From an uncultured Lysobacterales bacterium (GTDB taxonomy: Bacteria > Pseudomonadota > Gammaproteobacteria > Xanthomonadales > SZUA-36), in NCBI GenBank assembly GCA_937924405.1, contig CALDVW010000069.1:1-55153 (forward strand): DNA of 55,153 nucleotides, given 5' to 3'. The translations under genes were made by a program, and so were the position numbers. Below the pieces are notes generated by a model. That model was not told where the DNA came from. It searched no databases and saw only the letters and a list, made by a program, of their open reading frames with translations. How positions within the stretch are numbered: the first letter of the stretch is position 1; each line of letters starts with the position of its first letter. Positions 42,753 through 52,853 of the stretch are shown in pieces.

Positions 42753-45700
42753 AGGATCAAATTCCAGTTCCGCCATCAGCTGGGTTCGCGAAGACCTGGA
42801 TGATTGCCTCGAATCCGTGCGTGAGAACCTCGAAGCATTTGCGGAAGACCCTTCACAACGCGAACCGCTGCTAGCCGTGCAGGAAGAACTGGAGCAACTG
42901 AACCTGACCTTCCTGACCATGGAACAGCAGGGCGCCAGCATTCTGACTGATGAAATGATCGCGGTTGGCGGCCACATGCTTCACAACGGCAACGCCAATC
43001 GCAGTGAATCCCTGAACGCTTTAACGGACGCCGTAATCGTTCTTCCGTCCTACCTGGACAGGCTGCAAGCAGGCCACGAAGACTTGCCAATCCTGCTGCT
43101 TCCCACGCTGAATGAATTGCGGGCGACTTATGACGAAACGCTGCTGTCGGAAGGCACCCTGTTCGCTCCGGACCTCGACGTGATTATTCCGGAACTGAGC
43201 GGTAGCGAAGCCGATGCAATCGTCGCATCCGACTTTGCCGCTTTTTCACGGCGTATTCGAAGTCTTTACCAGGGCGCACTCCTGGGCTGGCTGAAGGAAC
43301 AGTCAAAAGACTCCCTGCTCGGGCCGATGCAGTCAGTATGCAGGAAGCTGTATGTACGATTGGGGCGTAATGAGTTGCGAAGGCTGTGGTGGATTGCCGA
43401 ACTCGCCATGCAGGGACTTCGCGACGGATCGATAGACAACGATTTGCCATTGCGCCGCCTGTTTGCCCGCCTCGACATGACGCTCAAAGCGATGACTGAG
43501 GACGGCGAGTATGGGCCGCCCAGCGATACCATTACAGCCTTGTCACGCGCACTCCTCTTCTACGCTGCCCAGGCCAGGGTAGGTAGTAAGGCGACCGATG
43601 TTTTGCGTGAGCGGTTCCGCCTTGAGGATCTGATCCCCGACCGCGATGCCCTGTTGCGCGCCCGTGGTGCGGTCACTGGTCGCGATGCGGGATTGTTCCA
43701 ATCGATTGGCGACGCGGTTCGCGAGGAGCTGAGCCAGGTCAAGGATACGCTCGACATGGAATTGCGCACCGGGCGGGTGGATCAGGACCAGAGGGCCGAA
43801 AGCAAAACCTCACTCAGGCAGCTCGCCGATACCCTCCACATGCTCAATTTACCGGTCCCTGCCAAAGCAGTCGAAGACCTTCTGCCTGCGCTGGAGAACA
43901 CCGATGACGTCAACAACATGGATCTCGACTCTCCGTTACTGGCCCTGGCGCAGAAACTGCTGGAAGTCGAAGCGGTCCTGAACACCCACATCCAGCTGCT
44001 GGGTGAGCCCGTCGAAGAAGAGAAAAGCAGCAAATTCATATCGCTGCCGCCGCAGGAACATCGGCGAATTCTCAGCCAGGTACTGGATGAATGTGTCACA
44101 AATCTGCATGAAGCCCAGGAGGCCATCAGGAAGCGGCTCGATGGTGAAGGTGATGCGGATTACTCGGCTCTGCTGGATCAGATTTCGGGTGCTCTGAGCA
44201 TTGCATCTCAAGGTGAGGTTGCTGCCCTTACGGATAAGCTGGCCAGAACTTTGAACGGGGCACTGAGCGGTGAATTACCGGAAACGGCGAATGAATTGCC
44301 CAATCTCGAGGCACTGACCGATGCAGTGGCTGCTCTGGAACTCTATCTCGCAGGCTGCCGTGATGAACAAGCCAACAGCCTGAGGTTTCTCGAGATCATG
44401 CACGAGCGGCTCGAAGGCCTGCCTGAAGCGAGTTCCAGCGGGGAAGAAGTACCGGCCACCACGATCACTCTACCGGGTAAACCTGTAGAAGTCGTCACGC
44501 CAGCCAAGCCGGCCGGGGAAGAGGAGCAGGCGGTCGACCCGGCCATGCTGAACATCTTTCTCGACGAATTCGAATCCGTCCGTACCCAGCTCAGAGAACG
44601 GGTCGGGCCCTGGCTGGGCGACGGTTCTGACGACAGGGCAACAGCCGATATCAGGCGCGGTTTCCATACTCTCAAGGGCAGCGGGCGGATGGTCGGCGCC
44701 ACTGAGATCGGTGATTTTGCATGGCGAATTGAAGAAGTTCTCAACAAGCTGTCTGAAAGCCGGATTGAGTTCAACCCGTCGCTTGGCGAACTGGTCAGCC
44801 TGTCCACCCATGCTCTCGATGGCTTAAAAGCGAGACTGCTGGGAGAAGACAGCGATCTCGATAGCGATGCCATCCGTGCGTTGGAGACATTCGCACGCCA
44901 GCTGTCAGACGGGGCTCAACCGGACCTGAACAGCCTGTTGGCGGCTCTGCCCTCTTCACTGACATCGCAGGCTCCGGATACAGCGTTGCCAGAGCAGCCT
45001 GAGCGGAGGAAAGAAGACACCGAAATCGAAATTGAAACTGTTGCGCCCACCGATTCCGGAGCGGCTCTTGAGGATCTGTTGCAGGCCGGTGAAATAGACC
45101 CGACCCTGAAACAGCTGATGGCCGGCGAGATCAGTGGGTACCTGGCCGAATTCGAAGAATTCGTCAGCAAGTTGCTCGAAGGAAACAAGCAGCAACCCAG
45201 CGCCGGCCTGGTACGCTCCCTGCATACCCTTGCCGGTACGCTGGCGATGGCGCCACTCGGTCAGGAAGCTGCCGTCGCCAAAGCTGTCGAAAATTACCTG
45301 GACAACCGCCTGAAGAGCGAGCGTCGGGTTTCTATGGCCGCGGCCCGGGCGCTGCAAACCAGTTTGCACCGTTTCCATCAGCGCCTCTCGATCCTGGAGG
45401 ACGGCAATGCAACCAGTTATCCGCTGGAAGACAGCCAACTGCTGGCCGAGCTCGAAGGCCTCTCACAACTTGAAGATTCAGGCGCTGTATCCGTCGAAGA
45501 GACATCGGAAGTAGAAGTATCTGCCGGCGGGGAGGAAGCGGAAAGCGAGCCACTTCCGGATCAGGGCGCCACACCACCGTTGGAAGAAGCAGCGAAGGAT
45601 AGCGCAGATGCGGCAGACATCATCCAGATCGAGGAAGGCAGCATTATCGCCATTTTTCTGGAGGAAGCTGTCGAAGTGCTGGAGCGTTGCGACACGCTGC

Positions 45701-48120
45701 TCAATACCTGGCGCGACAAGCTGTCGGACCGCAAGCTGGTACAAAACCTGCAACGTGAAATCCACACCTTCAAAGGGGGTGCGCGCATGGCCGGGCTCGA
45801 AGGCCTCGGCAATCTGAGCCACGCGATGGAATCCCTGCTTGAGCATATCGCCACAAACCGGGTGGAAGCGACTGTTGCGGTGGTCCAGGCCCTGGAAGAA
45901 GGTTGCGACCGCCTGAATCTCTGGGTGGAACAACTGCAGTCCGGAAGAATGCCGCAAGCGGGTGATGCGCTGGCCCGTTTCGATAAGAAGGTCAATACTC
46001 TGCAGCTGCCGCAAAGCGGTGACCTACCCGAAGCCGAAGAGATTGCTGAAGCACCGCTCCCGGCAGTCGAGGCCGATGTCAAGGAGCCGGAAGCGCAGGC
46101 GCCTGCGGAAGAGGTGCCGGTCATTCCGGAAATCACTGCCACCGAGCCTGTAGAAGAGAAAAAGGATATTCAAAAAGTTGCCAGGGCCGCCGCAAAAAAG
46201 GCAAAACTGCGCAAGGAACCAGACCGGGAATACAGGGAAATCGAAGACCGGCCGGCCGCTTCTCCCGAAGATGGATCGGCTGGAGCCCAGATTCGCGTAG
46301 CTGCCGACCTGATGGACAAACTGGTCAATTACGCCGGCGAAATCAGCATCTACCGCTCGCGGCTTGAACAACAGCTCGGCACCGTCAGGTTCAATCTGAA
46401 GGACGTCGACGCCACGGTCCATCGCCTGAAAGAACAGCTGAGGAAGATGGATATCGAAAGCGAGGCCCAGATGATGTCCCGCTATCAGAGCGCATCTTCT
46501 TCCAAGGGCTCCACGGAATTCGATCCGCTCGAACTCGACCGGTTCTCGAATATGCAACAACTGTCACGCGCACTCTCGGAGTCAGTCAGCGACTTGCTCA
46601 ACCTGCACGAAATGCTGGACGACTCGGTGCGCCAGGCCGAGGGATTGCTGACACAGCAATCCCGCGTCAGTTCGGAGCTGCAGGAAGGCCTGATGCAGAC
46701 CCGCATGACTCCGTTCGGCAGTGCCGCGCCCCGTTTACGGCGGGTCGTCAGGGCAGCCGCCACAGAGACCGGGAAAAGGGCGCGATTGCAGCTGCGCATG
46801 GCGGGTTCCAGCGACCAACTCGACCGTAATGTGCTCGAACGCATAACGGCTCCACTGGAGCACATGCTGCGCAATTCCATCGCACACGGTATTGAACCGC
46901 CCAAGTTACGCCGTAAGGCTAAAAAGCCGGAAGAAGGCAGCATTACGGTCACGGTAGAAGCAGAGGCGACCGAATTCGTGATCCGGGTAGAAGACGACGG
47001 CGCCGGCATCAACCTGGCCGCCGTGCGCAAACGGGCCATCGCAAGGGGTCTGTTAAACAAGGGCGATGAGCTCGATCCGCAGCAGCTGGTGCAATTTATC
47101 CGCAGAAGTGGGTTCTCGACATCAGAAACCGTCACCGGCCTGGCCGGGCGGGGTGTCGGGATGGATGTGGTCAACAGCGAGATCAAGCAAATTGGCGGCT
47201 CGATGGAAATCGAGACCGAAGAAGGCAAGGGAACCTGTTTCATCATCCGTATTCCGTTCAGCCTGGCCGTCATGCAGGCCATCGGGGTCAGTGTGGGCGA
47301 ACGGCTGTTCCAGATTCCGCTGAACAGCGTAGCCGGCGTGGCGCGGATGTCGCCAGCTGAATTCGCCGCACTTACCAAGAGCGACAATCCTTCATACGAA
47401 TTTGCGGGAGAAGAGTACCCCCTGCTTGAACTCGAGCCTTTGCTGGAAGCGCCTTCGGTGCCGCTCGACAGCGAAAACGTTTCCCTGTTAATGATTCGTG
47501 CCGGAGATTACCAGGCGGCATTCCGCGTGTCCGGCCTGCAGGGGCACCAGGAAGTGGTGATCAAGCCGGTCGGTCCTCAGATCAGCAGTATTCCGGGAAT
47601 CCTCGGCGGCACCATCGCGGCAGATGGCCAGGTCATGATCATTCTGGACATGGGCCCGCTGATCCGGCGCGGGCTCGAGAGGGCCGCGCAACCGATCGAA
47701 CGGATCGAAGAACCCAAGGAGGTCAGCAGGCAGCCGCTGGTGATGGTGGTAGATGACTCCATCACGATGCGCAAAGTGACTTCGCGCGTACTGGACAACC
47801 ATTCCATCGAAGTGATGACGGCCCAGGACGGTATCGACGCCATCGAGCAACTTCACGACCGGGTACCCGACATGATGTTGCTGGACATTGAAATGCCCCG
47901 CATGGATGGCTACGAACTGCTCGATCACATTCGCGCGGATGCGCGGCTGCGACATGTACCGGTCGTAATGATTACCTCCAGGGCCGGCCAGAAACACCGC
48001 AGAAAGGCCCGCAAAGCCGGCGCCAACGCCTACCTGACCAAGCCGTACCAGGAAGCGGAGCTGGTTGAACAGGTCAGTGAGATTCTGGATATGGACCTGG
48101 TGCCCAGGAGGTCAGACTGA
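42742..48120 (+). CDS. chpA: hybrid chemotaxis kinase ChpA (CheA-type, pil-chp system)
   Basis: A 1792-residue histidine kinase, translated from the ATG at 42742 (AGGA seven bases upstream), inside the pilJ end. The first 600 residues are helical without a clear phospho-His. Three HPt-like modules follow, with His642 in [10 protein letters not shown], His828 in LHTLAGTL and His1008 in [10 protein letters not shown]. They are separated by acidic linkers. A CheA dimerisation helix starts near 1185, the ATP domain has its N box near 1374 ([10 protein letters not shown]) and its G box near 1465 ([10 protein letters not shown]), then a CheW-like domain runs from about 1510 to 1645. The C-terminal receiver has Asp1671-Asp1672, Asp1715 and Lys1767. 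Pseudomonas ChpA is longer and has more HPt modules. All catalytic boxes are intact. Confidence 0.94.
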   Translation: MMLEGSNSSSAISWVREDLDDCLESVRENLEAFAEDPSQREPLLAVQEELEQLNLTFLTMEQQGASILTDEMIAVGGHMLHNGNANRSESLNALTDAVIVLPSYLDRLQAGHEDLPILLLPTLNELRATYDETLLSEGTLFAPDLDVIIPELSGSEADAIVASDFAAFSRRIRSLYQGALLGWLKEQSKDSLLGPMQSVCRKLYVRLGRNELRRLWWIAELAMQGLRDGSIDNDLPLRRLFARLDMTLKAMTEDGEYGPPSDTITALSRALLFYAAQARVGSKATDVLRERFRLEDLIPDRDALLRARGAVTGRDAGLFQSIGDAVREELSQVKDTLDMELRTGRVDQDQRAESKTSLRQLADTLHMLNLPVPAKAVEDLLPALENTDDVNNMDLDSPLLALAQKLLEVEAVLNTHIQLLGEPVEEEKSSKFISLPPQEHRRILSQVLDECVTNLHEAQEAIRKRLDGEGDADYSALLDQISGALSIASQGEVAALTDKLARTLNGALSGELPETANELPNLEALTDAVAALELYLAGCRDEQANSLRFLEIMHERLEGLPEASSSGEEVPATTITLPGKPVEVVTPAKPAGEEEQAVDPAMLNIFLDEFESVRTQLRERVGPWLGDGSDDRATADIRRGFHTLKGSGRMVGATEIGDFAWRIEEVLNKLSESRIEFNPSLGELVSLSTHALDGLKARLLGEDSDLDSDAIRALETFARQLSDGAQPDLNSLLAALPSSLTSQAPDTALPEQPERRKEDTEIEIETVAPTDSGAALEDLLQAGEIDPTLKQLMAGEISGYLAEFEEFVSKLLEGNKQQPSAGLVRSLHTLAGTLAMAPLGQEAAVAKAVENYLDNRLKSERRVSMAAARALQTSLHRFHQRLSILEDGNATSYPLEDSQLLAELEGLSQLEDSGAVSVEETSEVEVSAGGEEAESEPLPDQGATPPLEEAAKDSADAADIIQIEEGSIIAIFLEEAVEVLERCDTLLNTWRDKLSDRKLVQNLQREIHTFKGGARMAGLEGLGNLSHAMESLLEHIATNRVEATVAVVQALEEGCDRLNLWVEQLQSGRMPQAGDALARFDKKVNTLQLPQSGDLPEAEEIAEAPLPAVEADVKEPEAQAPAEEVPVIPEITATEPVEEKKDIQKVARAAAKKAKLRKEPDREYREIEDRPAASPEDGSAGAQIRVAADLMDKLVNYAGEISIYRSRLEQQLGTVRFNLKDVDATVHRLKEQLRKMDIESEAQMMSRYQSASSSKGSTEFDPLELDRFSNMQQLSRALSESVSDLLNLHEMLDDSVRQAEGLLTQQSRVSSELQEGLMQTRMTPFGSAAPRLRRVVRAAATETGKRARLQLRMAGSSDQLDRNVLERITAPLEHMLRNSIAHGIEPPKLRRKAKKPEEGSITVTVEAEATEFVIRVEDDGAGINLAAVRKRAIARGLLNKGDELDPQQLVQFIRRSGFSTSETVTGLAGRGVGMDVVNSEIKQIGGSMEIETEEGKGTCFIIRIPFSLAVMQAIGVSVGERLFQIPLNSVAGVARMSPAEFAALTKSDNPSYEFAGEEYPLLELEPLLEAPSVPLDSENVSLLMIRAGDYQAAFRVSGLQGHQEVVIKPVGPQISSIPGILGGTIAADGQVMIILDMGPLIRRGLERAAQPIERIEEPKEVSRQPLVMVVDDSITMRKVTSRVLDNHSIEVMTAQDGIDAIEQLHDRVPDMMLLDIEMPRMDGYELLDHIRADARLRHVPVVMITSRAGQKHRRKARKAGANAYLTKPYQEAELVEQVSEILDMDLVPRRSD

Positions 48121-48121
48121 A

Positions 48122-48667
48122 ATGGTCAAAAAAACGCAAGGCAGAAAAAAGAAGGGTGCGAAGAAGGTACTGCGCCGTAAGGGCAAGCCGGCAGAAGTTC
48201 ATTGCATGCTGATTCCGACCGACCAGGAACTACTCCTGCTCCCCACCAGCGTAATGGCCGAGGTCGTTGACTATCAAGATCCCAGACCCATGGAAAACGC
48301 ACCGCCCTGGCTGCTGGGTCAGGTCGAGTGGGAGAGCCGGCAAGTCCCGATTTTCAGCTTCAGCGCCCTGATCAACGGCAAAGATGTCGGAAAAATGCCT
48401 GAAAAAGCCAAGATCATGATTCTGAAGTCCCTGTCGGAATCCGCCAGGGTACCGTACCTCGGTATCATGCTGGCGGATTTACCCAAGCCGGTCACCATCA
48501 AGGAGGACGACCTGGTGCAAACCGGCGACGAAAATAAATCGCTGGGTGTGTTCAGCCACATCACGGTGGAGAAGGCTGAGGCCATCATTCCGGATATCGA
48601 TCGCCTGACCCACCTGGTAACGCACGCAACTTTCGGCGCTCTGCCCATTACCAGCCTCGATGATTAG
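48122..48667 (+). CDS. chpC: CheW-like protein, ChpC type
   Basis: A 181-residue adaptor following chpA by one base. After a strongly basic start (KKTQGRKKKGAKKVLRRKGK) there is a CheW-like fold with AEVHCMLIPTDQELLLLPTSVMAEVVDY, LLGQVEWESRQVPIFSFSALI and VPYLGIMLADLPKPV. AGGAGG inside the chpA end acts as the ribosome site. In Pseudomonas chpC encodes a second CheW-like protein of the same pathway, preceded by the methylesterase chpB. That gene is absent here. The lysine-rich tail is unusual and could bind nucleic acid or membrane. Confidence 0.83.
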   Translation: MVKKTQGRKKKGAKKVLRRKGKPAEVHCMLIPTDQELLLLPTSVMAEVVDYQDPRPMENAPPWLLGQVEWESRQVPIFSFSALINGKDVGKMPEKAKIMILKSLSESARVPYLGIMLADLPKPVTIKEDDLVQTGDENKSLGVFSHITVEKAEAIIPDIDRLTHLVTHATFGALPITSLDD

Positions 48668-49392
48668 CAAAAATCTCCCGACAATGCCTGCAGTACTGCC
48701 ACGGCAGCGGGGGCGGCTGTTTCAGTTCGCAGAACGCGTGGCCCCAGGCTGACAGCCTGCACTCCTTTCGAGCACATCGATTCCATTTCAGGTTCAGTGA
48801 ATCCGCCTTCAGGCCCCACCACCAGTTCGAGTGGGTCGGTATACTTTGCTGCGGCCAGTGGCCTGTCGGCACCGGGTTGCAGCACCAGCCGGGAACAGGG
48901 TGTTGGTTGGGTCAGCCAATCGCGCAACTGCATTGGTTCAAGCACCTCGGGGATCACGGCGCGCCCGCTCTGCTCACAGGCCGAGATCACCACACCCTGC
49001 CAGTGACCAATACGCCTGCTGAGTTTATCTGCCTTCAACCGGACTTCCACCCGCTCACTGATCAATGGCTGAAAAGCGGCGACACCCAGCTCAGTGCACT
49101 TTTGCAAAGTCTGATCCATGCGCTCGCCCCGGCTCAGGGCCTGCGCGACCGTGATTTTCAGCCCGGACTCGGCAGTGGCGGGCAAACGGCTGTTTACCGC
49201 CAGGATCAGCTCATTCTTTCCAGGCCGGACAACGTCCGCGGCGTAATCGCAACCATCGCCGTTGAACAGCACGATGGCCTGGCCCGGCACCACTCGAAGC
49301 ACGCGGCTCAAATAATGGGCGCGGCTGCCGGAAATCGTAAGGTTTCTCCCCGGCTCCATGGCTTGGTCGGTATGAACACGGTGTAGACGCAC
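48664..49392 (-). CDS. rsmE: 16S rRNA (uracil(1498)-N(3))-methyltransferase
   Basis: A 242-residue SPOUT-fold methyltransferase that modifies U1498 of 16S rRNA. The N-terminal PUA-like domain contains SRAHYLSRVLRVVPG. The knot includes VAQALSRGERMDQTLQKCTELGV, LVVGPEGGFTEPEME and SLGPRVLRTETAAPAAV, the S-adenosylmethionine-binding trefoil. Its end overlaps the chpC stop by 4 bases. It is divergent from the hisN-like gene across 41 bp. All features are normal. Confidence 0.95.
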   Translation of the reverse strand: MRLHRVHTDQAMEPGRNLTISGSRAHYLSRVLRVVPGQAIVLFNGDGCDYAADVVRPGKNELILAVNSRLPATAESGLKITVAQALSRGERMDQTLQKCTELGVAAFQPLISERVEVRLKADKLSRRIGHWQGVVISACEQSGRAVIPEVLEPMQLRDWLTQPTPCSRLVLQPGADRPLAAAKYTDPLELVVGPEGGFTEPEMESMCSKGVQAVSLGPRVLRTETAAPAAVAVLQALSGDFC

Positions 49393-49433
49393 TTTGTTAT
49401 CATTCCCTATCTTTCGCAGCGCTGCAAAACATT

Positions 49434-50198
49434 ATGAAGTTATTCCTGAAATCCGCTCTGTTGGCTGCCGAAGCCGCCGCAGTGGAAATTTTGCGCTACT
49501 ACCAGGGTAATGAATTCGAGGTGGAGTTGAAATCGGACCAGACTCCCGTCACGATTGCCGATCGCAAGGCAGAAGAGATCATCCGCGGCATTCTGCTGGA
49601 CGCGTTTCCTGACCATGGATTTTTTGGCGAGGAGGGCGGCAAGGAGCACGAAGACGCTGAATATCTCTGGCTGGTCGATCCCATCGACGGCACCAAAAGC
49701 TTCGTCGGTGGCTACGGAATGTTTTCCACCCAAATCGCATTGATGCACCGGGGCCAACTCGTACTCGGCGTGTCTTCCGCCCCGGCAGCCGGAGAACTCG
49801 CATGGGCCGCCAGGGGCCTGGGCGCCAATCTCGATGGCTCAGCGGTTCGGATCAGCGCTAAAAAGTTACTGACCGAAGCTTCGATATCAACCGGAAACCT
49901 GCAATCGATAGCCCGCAGCGGACAATGGGCCAGGCTGGGCGAAATTTTCTCAGTCGTCAACCGCACAAGAGGCTATGGTGACTTTTACCACTATCATCGA
50001 CTGGCGGCCGGACAGTTGGATGCAGTCATTGAATCCGATGTCAATATTCTCGATATTGCGGCCCTCAGCGTAATCGTCGAGGAGGCCGGAGGCGTGTTCA
50101 CTGACCTGCAGGGCCGGCCTCCGGACCTGGAAACCACCTCGGTATTGGCTGCCAATCCCGCCTTGCACGGGCAGCTTCTGGAGATCCTCAATGGGTGA
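49434..50198 (+). CDS. inositol-monophosphatase family phosphatase, histidinol-phosphatase-like
   Basis: A 254-residue Mg-dependent phosphatase. FFGEEGG supplies the first glutamate and WLVDPIDGTKSFVGGYGMFSTQIAL is the main metal motif with its Asp residues. The usual C-terminal WDxAA is replaced by NILDIAALSVIVEEAGG, in which the Asp is kept. The DPIDGTKSF line and the substitution suit the HisN (histidinol-phosphate phosphatase) branch better than CysQ. It overlaps nudE by 8 bases and precedes cysQ, a paralogue of the same superfamily. Histidine synthesis genes are not nearby, so the role is open. Confidence 0.78.
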   Translation: MKLFLKSALLAAEAAAVEILRYYQGNEFEVELKSDQTPVTIADRKAEEIIRGILLDAFPDHGFFGEEGGKEHEDAEYLWLVDPIDGTKSFVGGYGMFSTQIALMHRGQLVLGVSSAPAAGELAWAARGLGANLDGSAVRISAKKLLTEASISTGNLQSIARSGQWARLGEIFSVVNRTRGYGDFYHYHRLAAGQLDAVIESDVNILDIAALSVIVEEAGGVFTDLQGRPPDLETTSVLAANPALHGQLLEILNG

Positions 50199-50748
50199 TG
50201 TTAAAGCCCTTCCCCGTATTCACGGCCGCCAGGATCGGGACGGCAGCAAAATGCTCGGTATTGAACAGCTTGACCTGGAGTTTTCCAATGGCGAACGCAG
50301 GATTTACTACCGGATGAAAACCCGGGGACTCGGGTCGGTGATTATCGTGCCGATGCTGGACGACAAAACCGTACTGCTGGCACGGGAGTATGCGGCCGGG
50401 CTGCATCACTACGAAATCGGCCTGCCCAAAGGCCGGCTCGAAAAGGGGGAAAACATCATCGAGGCCGCTGATCGTGAAATGAAAGAGGAAATCGGCTACG
50501 GGGCAAATAACCTGTTGGAACTGACCCAGCTCAGCCTGGCGCCGGGCTACATGACGCACGTGACGCACGTGGTACTGGCTCGTGATCTCTACCCGGAAAA
50601 ACTGGAAGGTGACGAACCTGAGGAAATCGAGGTCGTACCCTGGCCTATAGCGAACCTTCAGGAACTGACCGCCCGGGATGATTGTACGGAAGGCCGTACC
50701 ATTGCGGCTCTATACATTGCGAGAGATTTTATCCAGGAGCGTAGCTGA
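50191..50748 (+). CDS. nudE: ADP compounds hydrolase NudE
   Basis: A 185-residue Nudix hydrolase acting on Ap3A, ADP-ribose and NADH. LLAREYAAGLHHYEIGLPKGRLEKGENIIEAADREMKEEIGYGANNL contains a complete Nudix box (GX5EX7REUXEEXGU). LSLAPGYMTHVTHVVLARDLYPEKLEGDEPEEIEVVPWP is the NudE-specific continuation. GGAG lies seven bases before the ATG, within the upstream gene. cysQ starts two bases after the stop. The nudE-cysQ pair is a common gammaproteobacterial arrangement. Confidence 0.94.
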   Translation: MGDVKALPRIHGRQDRDGSKMLGIEQLDLEFSNGERRIYYRMKTRGLGSVIIVPMLDDKTVLLAREYAAGLHHYEIGLPKGRLEKGENIIEAADREMKEEIGYGANNLLELTQLSLAPGYMTHVTHVVLARDLYPEKLEGDEPEEIEVVPWPIANLQELTARDDCTEGRTIAALYIARDFIQERS

Positions 50749-50750
50749 GC

Positions 50751-51584
50751 ATGACCCACCCGGAATTAAACACAATCCTCGAAGACATCGTGACGATTGC
50801 AGTACAGGCAGGCGAGGCTATTCTCGAAATTTACGAACAGGATTTTGAGGTGGTTCAAAAAGAAGATCAATCCCCCCTCACCCAGGCCGATCTCGCCAGT
50901 CACCGCATCATCTGTGATGCCCTGGCGGCACTGACGCCGGATATTCCACTTCTGTCCGAGGAGTCGGCAAGTATCGATTTTAAAACCCGCTCCGGCTGGA
51001 GCAGCTACTGGTTAATTGACCCGTTGGACGGTACCAGGGAATTTATCAACCGCAACGGTGAGTTTACGGTAAACATTGCCCTGATCGAAAATCACGAACC
51101 GGTACTGGGCGTTGTCCATGTACCCGTATCGGCCGTCACTTACACAGGGGTCGCCGGCCAGGGCGCCACCCGAAGGCAGACAGGGAGCCCTCCTCAAACG
51201 ATCGCCATCCGGGTTCCCTGTGCCGATCCCATGGTCGTTGTGGGAAGCCGTTCGCATGCCAACCCTGTGTTGACCGAACTGCTGAAACAAATGGGTAACT
51301 TCGAACTGGTCAGCATGGGAAGCTCGCTCAAGTTCTGTTTACTTGCCGAAGGTAAGGCGGATTTTTATCCGCGACTTGGGCCTACCTCGGAATGGGATAC
51401 CGCAGCGGCCCACGCCGTGGTCTCGGCAGCAGGGGGAAAGATCGTTACGCTCACAGGTAATCCTTTGCAGTACAACCTGAAAGAATCGCTCCTGAACCCG
51501 GAATTCCTGGTGATCGCCGACCGGAACCGGGACTGGATATCCCCATTCGCGGACTATCTTTCCCGACAACTTCGAAACCAATAG
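50751..51584 (+). CDS. cysQ: 3'(2'),5'-bisphosphate nucleotidase CysQ
   Basis: A 277-residue phosphatase that hydrolyses 3'-phosphoadenosine 5'-phosphate, a by-product of sulfate assimilation. LLSEESA, YWLIDPLDGTREFINRNGEFTVNIALI and GPTSEWDTAAAHAVVSAAGG hold the three metal-binding motifs, including the WDTAAAH aspartate. GSSLKFCLLAEGKADFYPR is also characteristic. It begins two bases after the nudE stop. Downstream is a 151-bp gap with a strong promoter-terminator unit. The second paralogue at 49434 belongs to another branch. Confidence 0.93.
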   Translation: MTHPELNTILEDIVTIAVQAGEAILEIYEQDFEVVQKEDQSPLTQADLASHRIICDALAALTPDIPLLSEESASIDFKTRSGWSSYWLIDPLDGTREFINRNGEFTVNIALIENHEPVLGVVHVPVSAVTYTGVAGQGATRRQTGSPPQTIAIRVPCADPMVVVGSRSHANPVLTELLKQMGNFELVSMGSSLKFCLLAEGKADFYPRLGPTSEWDTAAAHAVVSAAGGKIVTLTGNPLQYNLKESLLNPEFLVIADRNRDWISPFADYLSRQLRNQ

Positions 51585-51605
51585 TGCCTTATCTGTAATT
51601 ATATC

Positions 51606-51635
51606 TTGACGGCATTGGCGATAACCCTGTATAAA
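51606..51635 (+). promoter_or_regulatory. strong sigma-70 promoter after cysQ
   Basis: TTGACG (51606-51611) and TATAAA (51630-51635) with an 18-bp spacer. A perfect palindrome, CCCCAGTTCTGGGG (51639-51652), follows at the predicted start point and could be an operator or a 5' hairpin. Confidence 0.65.
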
Positions 51636-51641
51636 TTGCCC

Positions 51642-51730
51642 CAGTTCTGGGGTCTTGCCAAATAACGATAAAAATAAATCAAAAAAATAATCAGAACATA
51701 CAGGGACTAAGCGGCTTCGGCCGCTTTTTT
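51642..51730 (+). ncRNA. candidate small RNA or attenuated leader
   Basis: About 85-90 bases lie between the start predicted from the promoter and a strong rho-independent terminator. The middle, about 51660-51700, is very A-rich and should be unstructured, and the end is a GC hairpin with a U-tract. That is the common layout of Hfq-binding small RNAs. No open frame with a ribosome site lies in it. The alternative is a leader that controls read-through into the next gene, whose ATG is 6 bases past the T-tract. Confidence 0.45.
51709..51730 (+). terminator. rho-independent terminator with UUCG loop
   Basis: AAGCGGC and GCCGCTT form a perfect 7-bp stem around TTCG, followed by a run of T to 51730. 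It is the best terminator in the window. It lies directly in front of the next gene's ATG (51736), occupying the place of a ribosome site. Confidence 0.85.
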
Positions 51731-51735
51731 GTCAT

Positions 51736-52446
51736 ATGCGAAAAATTACCGCAAAAAAAGGATTCATCGAAGCCCTGGTGCTCACCCTGACGGTGGCTTC
51801 CCTATTGCTGTTCGTCGTCTGGCAACTTGCCTCGGCTCCCGTCGTGCCGGAAGTTGGAAAGCTGCAGGAGCAAGTCAAATTCCTATCCGAGGAACTCGCT
51901 GCCATGAAAATCCGTTTCGAACGCACCCAGGCCCGGGAAATTGTGCTGGAGAAGGAGGCCCAAGTCATTCGCCAGGCCAACCGACTGCTGCAAGAACATG
52001 AAAGTGAGCGCCAGGCTGAACTGAACCAGCTTAACTCTGAACTGGATTTTTTTCGCCGGCTCGCCGGCACCGGAGGGTTACAGTCCGAACTCGATGTTTA
52101 CCGGGCCGAAGTCATCCCGACCGATTCCGCCAGGGTTTTTCAGTTCATTCTTACGCTCACGCAGAACATACGCAGGGCATCCATCATCACGGGGCGCGTG
52201 CGCCTGGATGTCGAAGGAACAATGGATGACCGTCCCGTGAAGCTCTTCTGGGCCCAGGTCAGCGACGGTGAAACACCCGAACCATCTTTTCGCTTTAAAT
52301 ATTTCCAGCAGCTGGAAGGCTACCTGACTCTGCCTGAAGGGTTCAGCCCGACCCGGGTGATTGTCACACTCGAGGCCAGAGACAAGCGCAAGCCGGTGAT
52401 TCGAAATTATGACTGGCAGGAGATTATCAGCAAGCCCGCTGATTGA
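51736..52446 (+). CDS. DUF6776-type membrane-anchored coiled-coil protein
   Basis: A 236-residue protein with one N-terminal membrane helix (GFIEALVLTLTVASLLLFVVWQLA). A coiled coil from about 40 to 115 (KLQEQVKFLSEELAAMKIRFERTQ) follows, then a periplasmic C-terminal domain of beta strands (VFQFILTLTQNIRRASIITGRVRLDVEG). The layout matches the DUF6776 family, which often lies next to erpA as here. The ATG at 51736 has no ribosome site because the terminator hairpin occupies it. A GTG at 51778 is an alternative but would cut the membrane helix. Function is unknown. Confidence 0.75.
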   Translation: MRKITAKKGFIEALVLTLTVASLLLFVVWQLASAPVVPEVGKLQEQVKFLSEELAAMKIRFERTQAREIVLEKEAQVIRQANRLLQEHESERQAELNQLNSELDFFRRLAGTGGLQSELDVYRAEVIPTDSARVFQFILTLTQNIRRASIITGRVRLDVEGTMDDRPVKLFWAQVSDGETPEPSFRFKYFQQLEGYLTLPEGFSPTRVIVTLEARDKRKPVIRNYDWQEIISKPAD

Positions 52447-52478
52447 TTTAGGCCACGATTACCACCATAGTGACAGAC

Positions 52479-52850
52479 ATGGATACAACGATTAATAGTA
52501 TAAGTGATAACCAGAACGGGATGCCCGGACTCATTTTTACCGATGCGGCCGCCCGTAAGGTACAACAGCTGATACTGGAAGAACGTAATCCGGATCTGAA
52601 GCTGCGCGTGTATATTTCCGGCGGCGGCTGTTCCGGGTTCCAGTATGGATTTTCATTTGACGAAGACCAGGCTGAAGACGATCTGGCCATCGTGAACGAC
52701 GGTATCACTCTGCTGGTCGATCCGCTGAGTTTCCAGTACCTGATGGGTGCGGAAGTCGACTACTCTGAAAGTTTGCAGGGTGCACAGTTCGTCATCCGCA
52801 ACCCGAATGCCAGCACAACCTGTGGCTGTGGTTCTTCCTTTTCCATATAA
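52479..52850 (+). CDS. erpA: iron-sulfur cluster insertion protein ErpA
   Basis: An A-type carrier of 123 residues that delivers iron-sulfur clusters to target enzymes. [18 protein letters not shown] opens the domain. The three ligand cysteines are in [12 protein letters not shown] and TCGCGSSF at the end. The region [17 protein letters not shown] followed by [16 protein letters not shown] is ErpA-like. The ATG at 52479 is chosen; a GTG at 52470 is also open. No other isc or suf gene is nearby, as usual for erpA. Confidence 0.95.
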   Translation: MDTTINSISDNQNGMPGLIFTDAAARKVQQLILEERNPDLKLRVYISGGGCSGFQYGFSFDEDQAEDDLAIVNDGITLLVDPLSFQYLMGAEVDYSESLQGAQFVIRNPNASTTCGCGSSFSI

Positions 52851-52853
52851 GCG

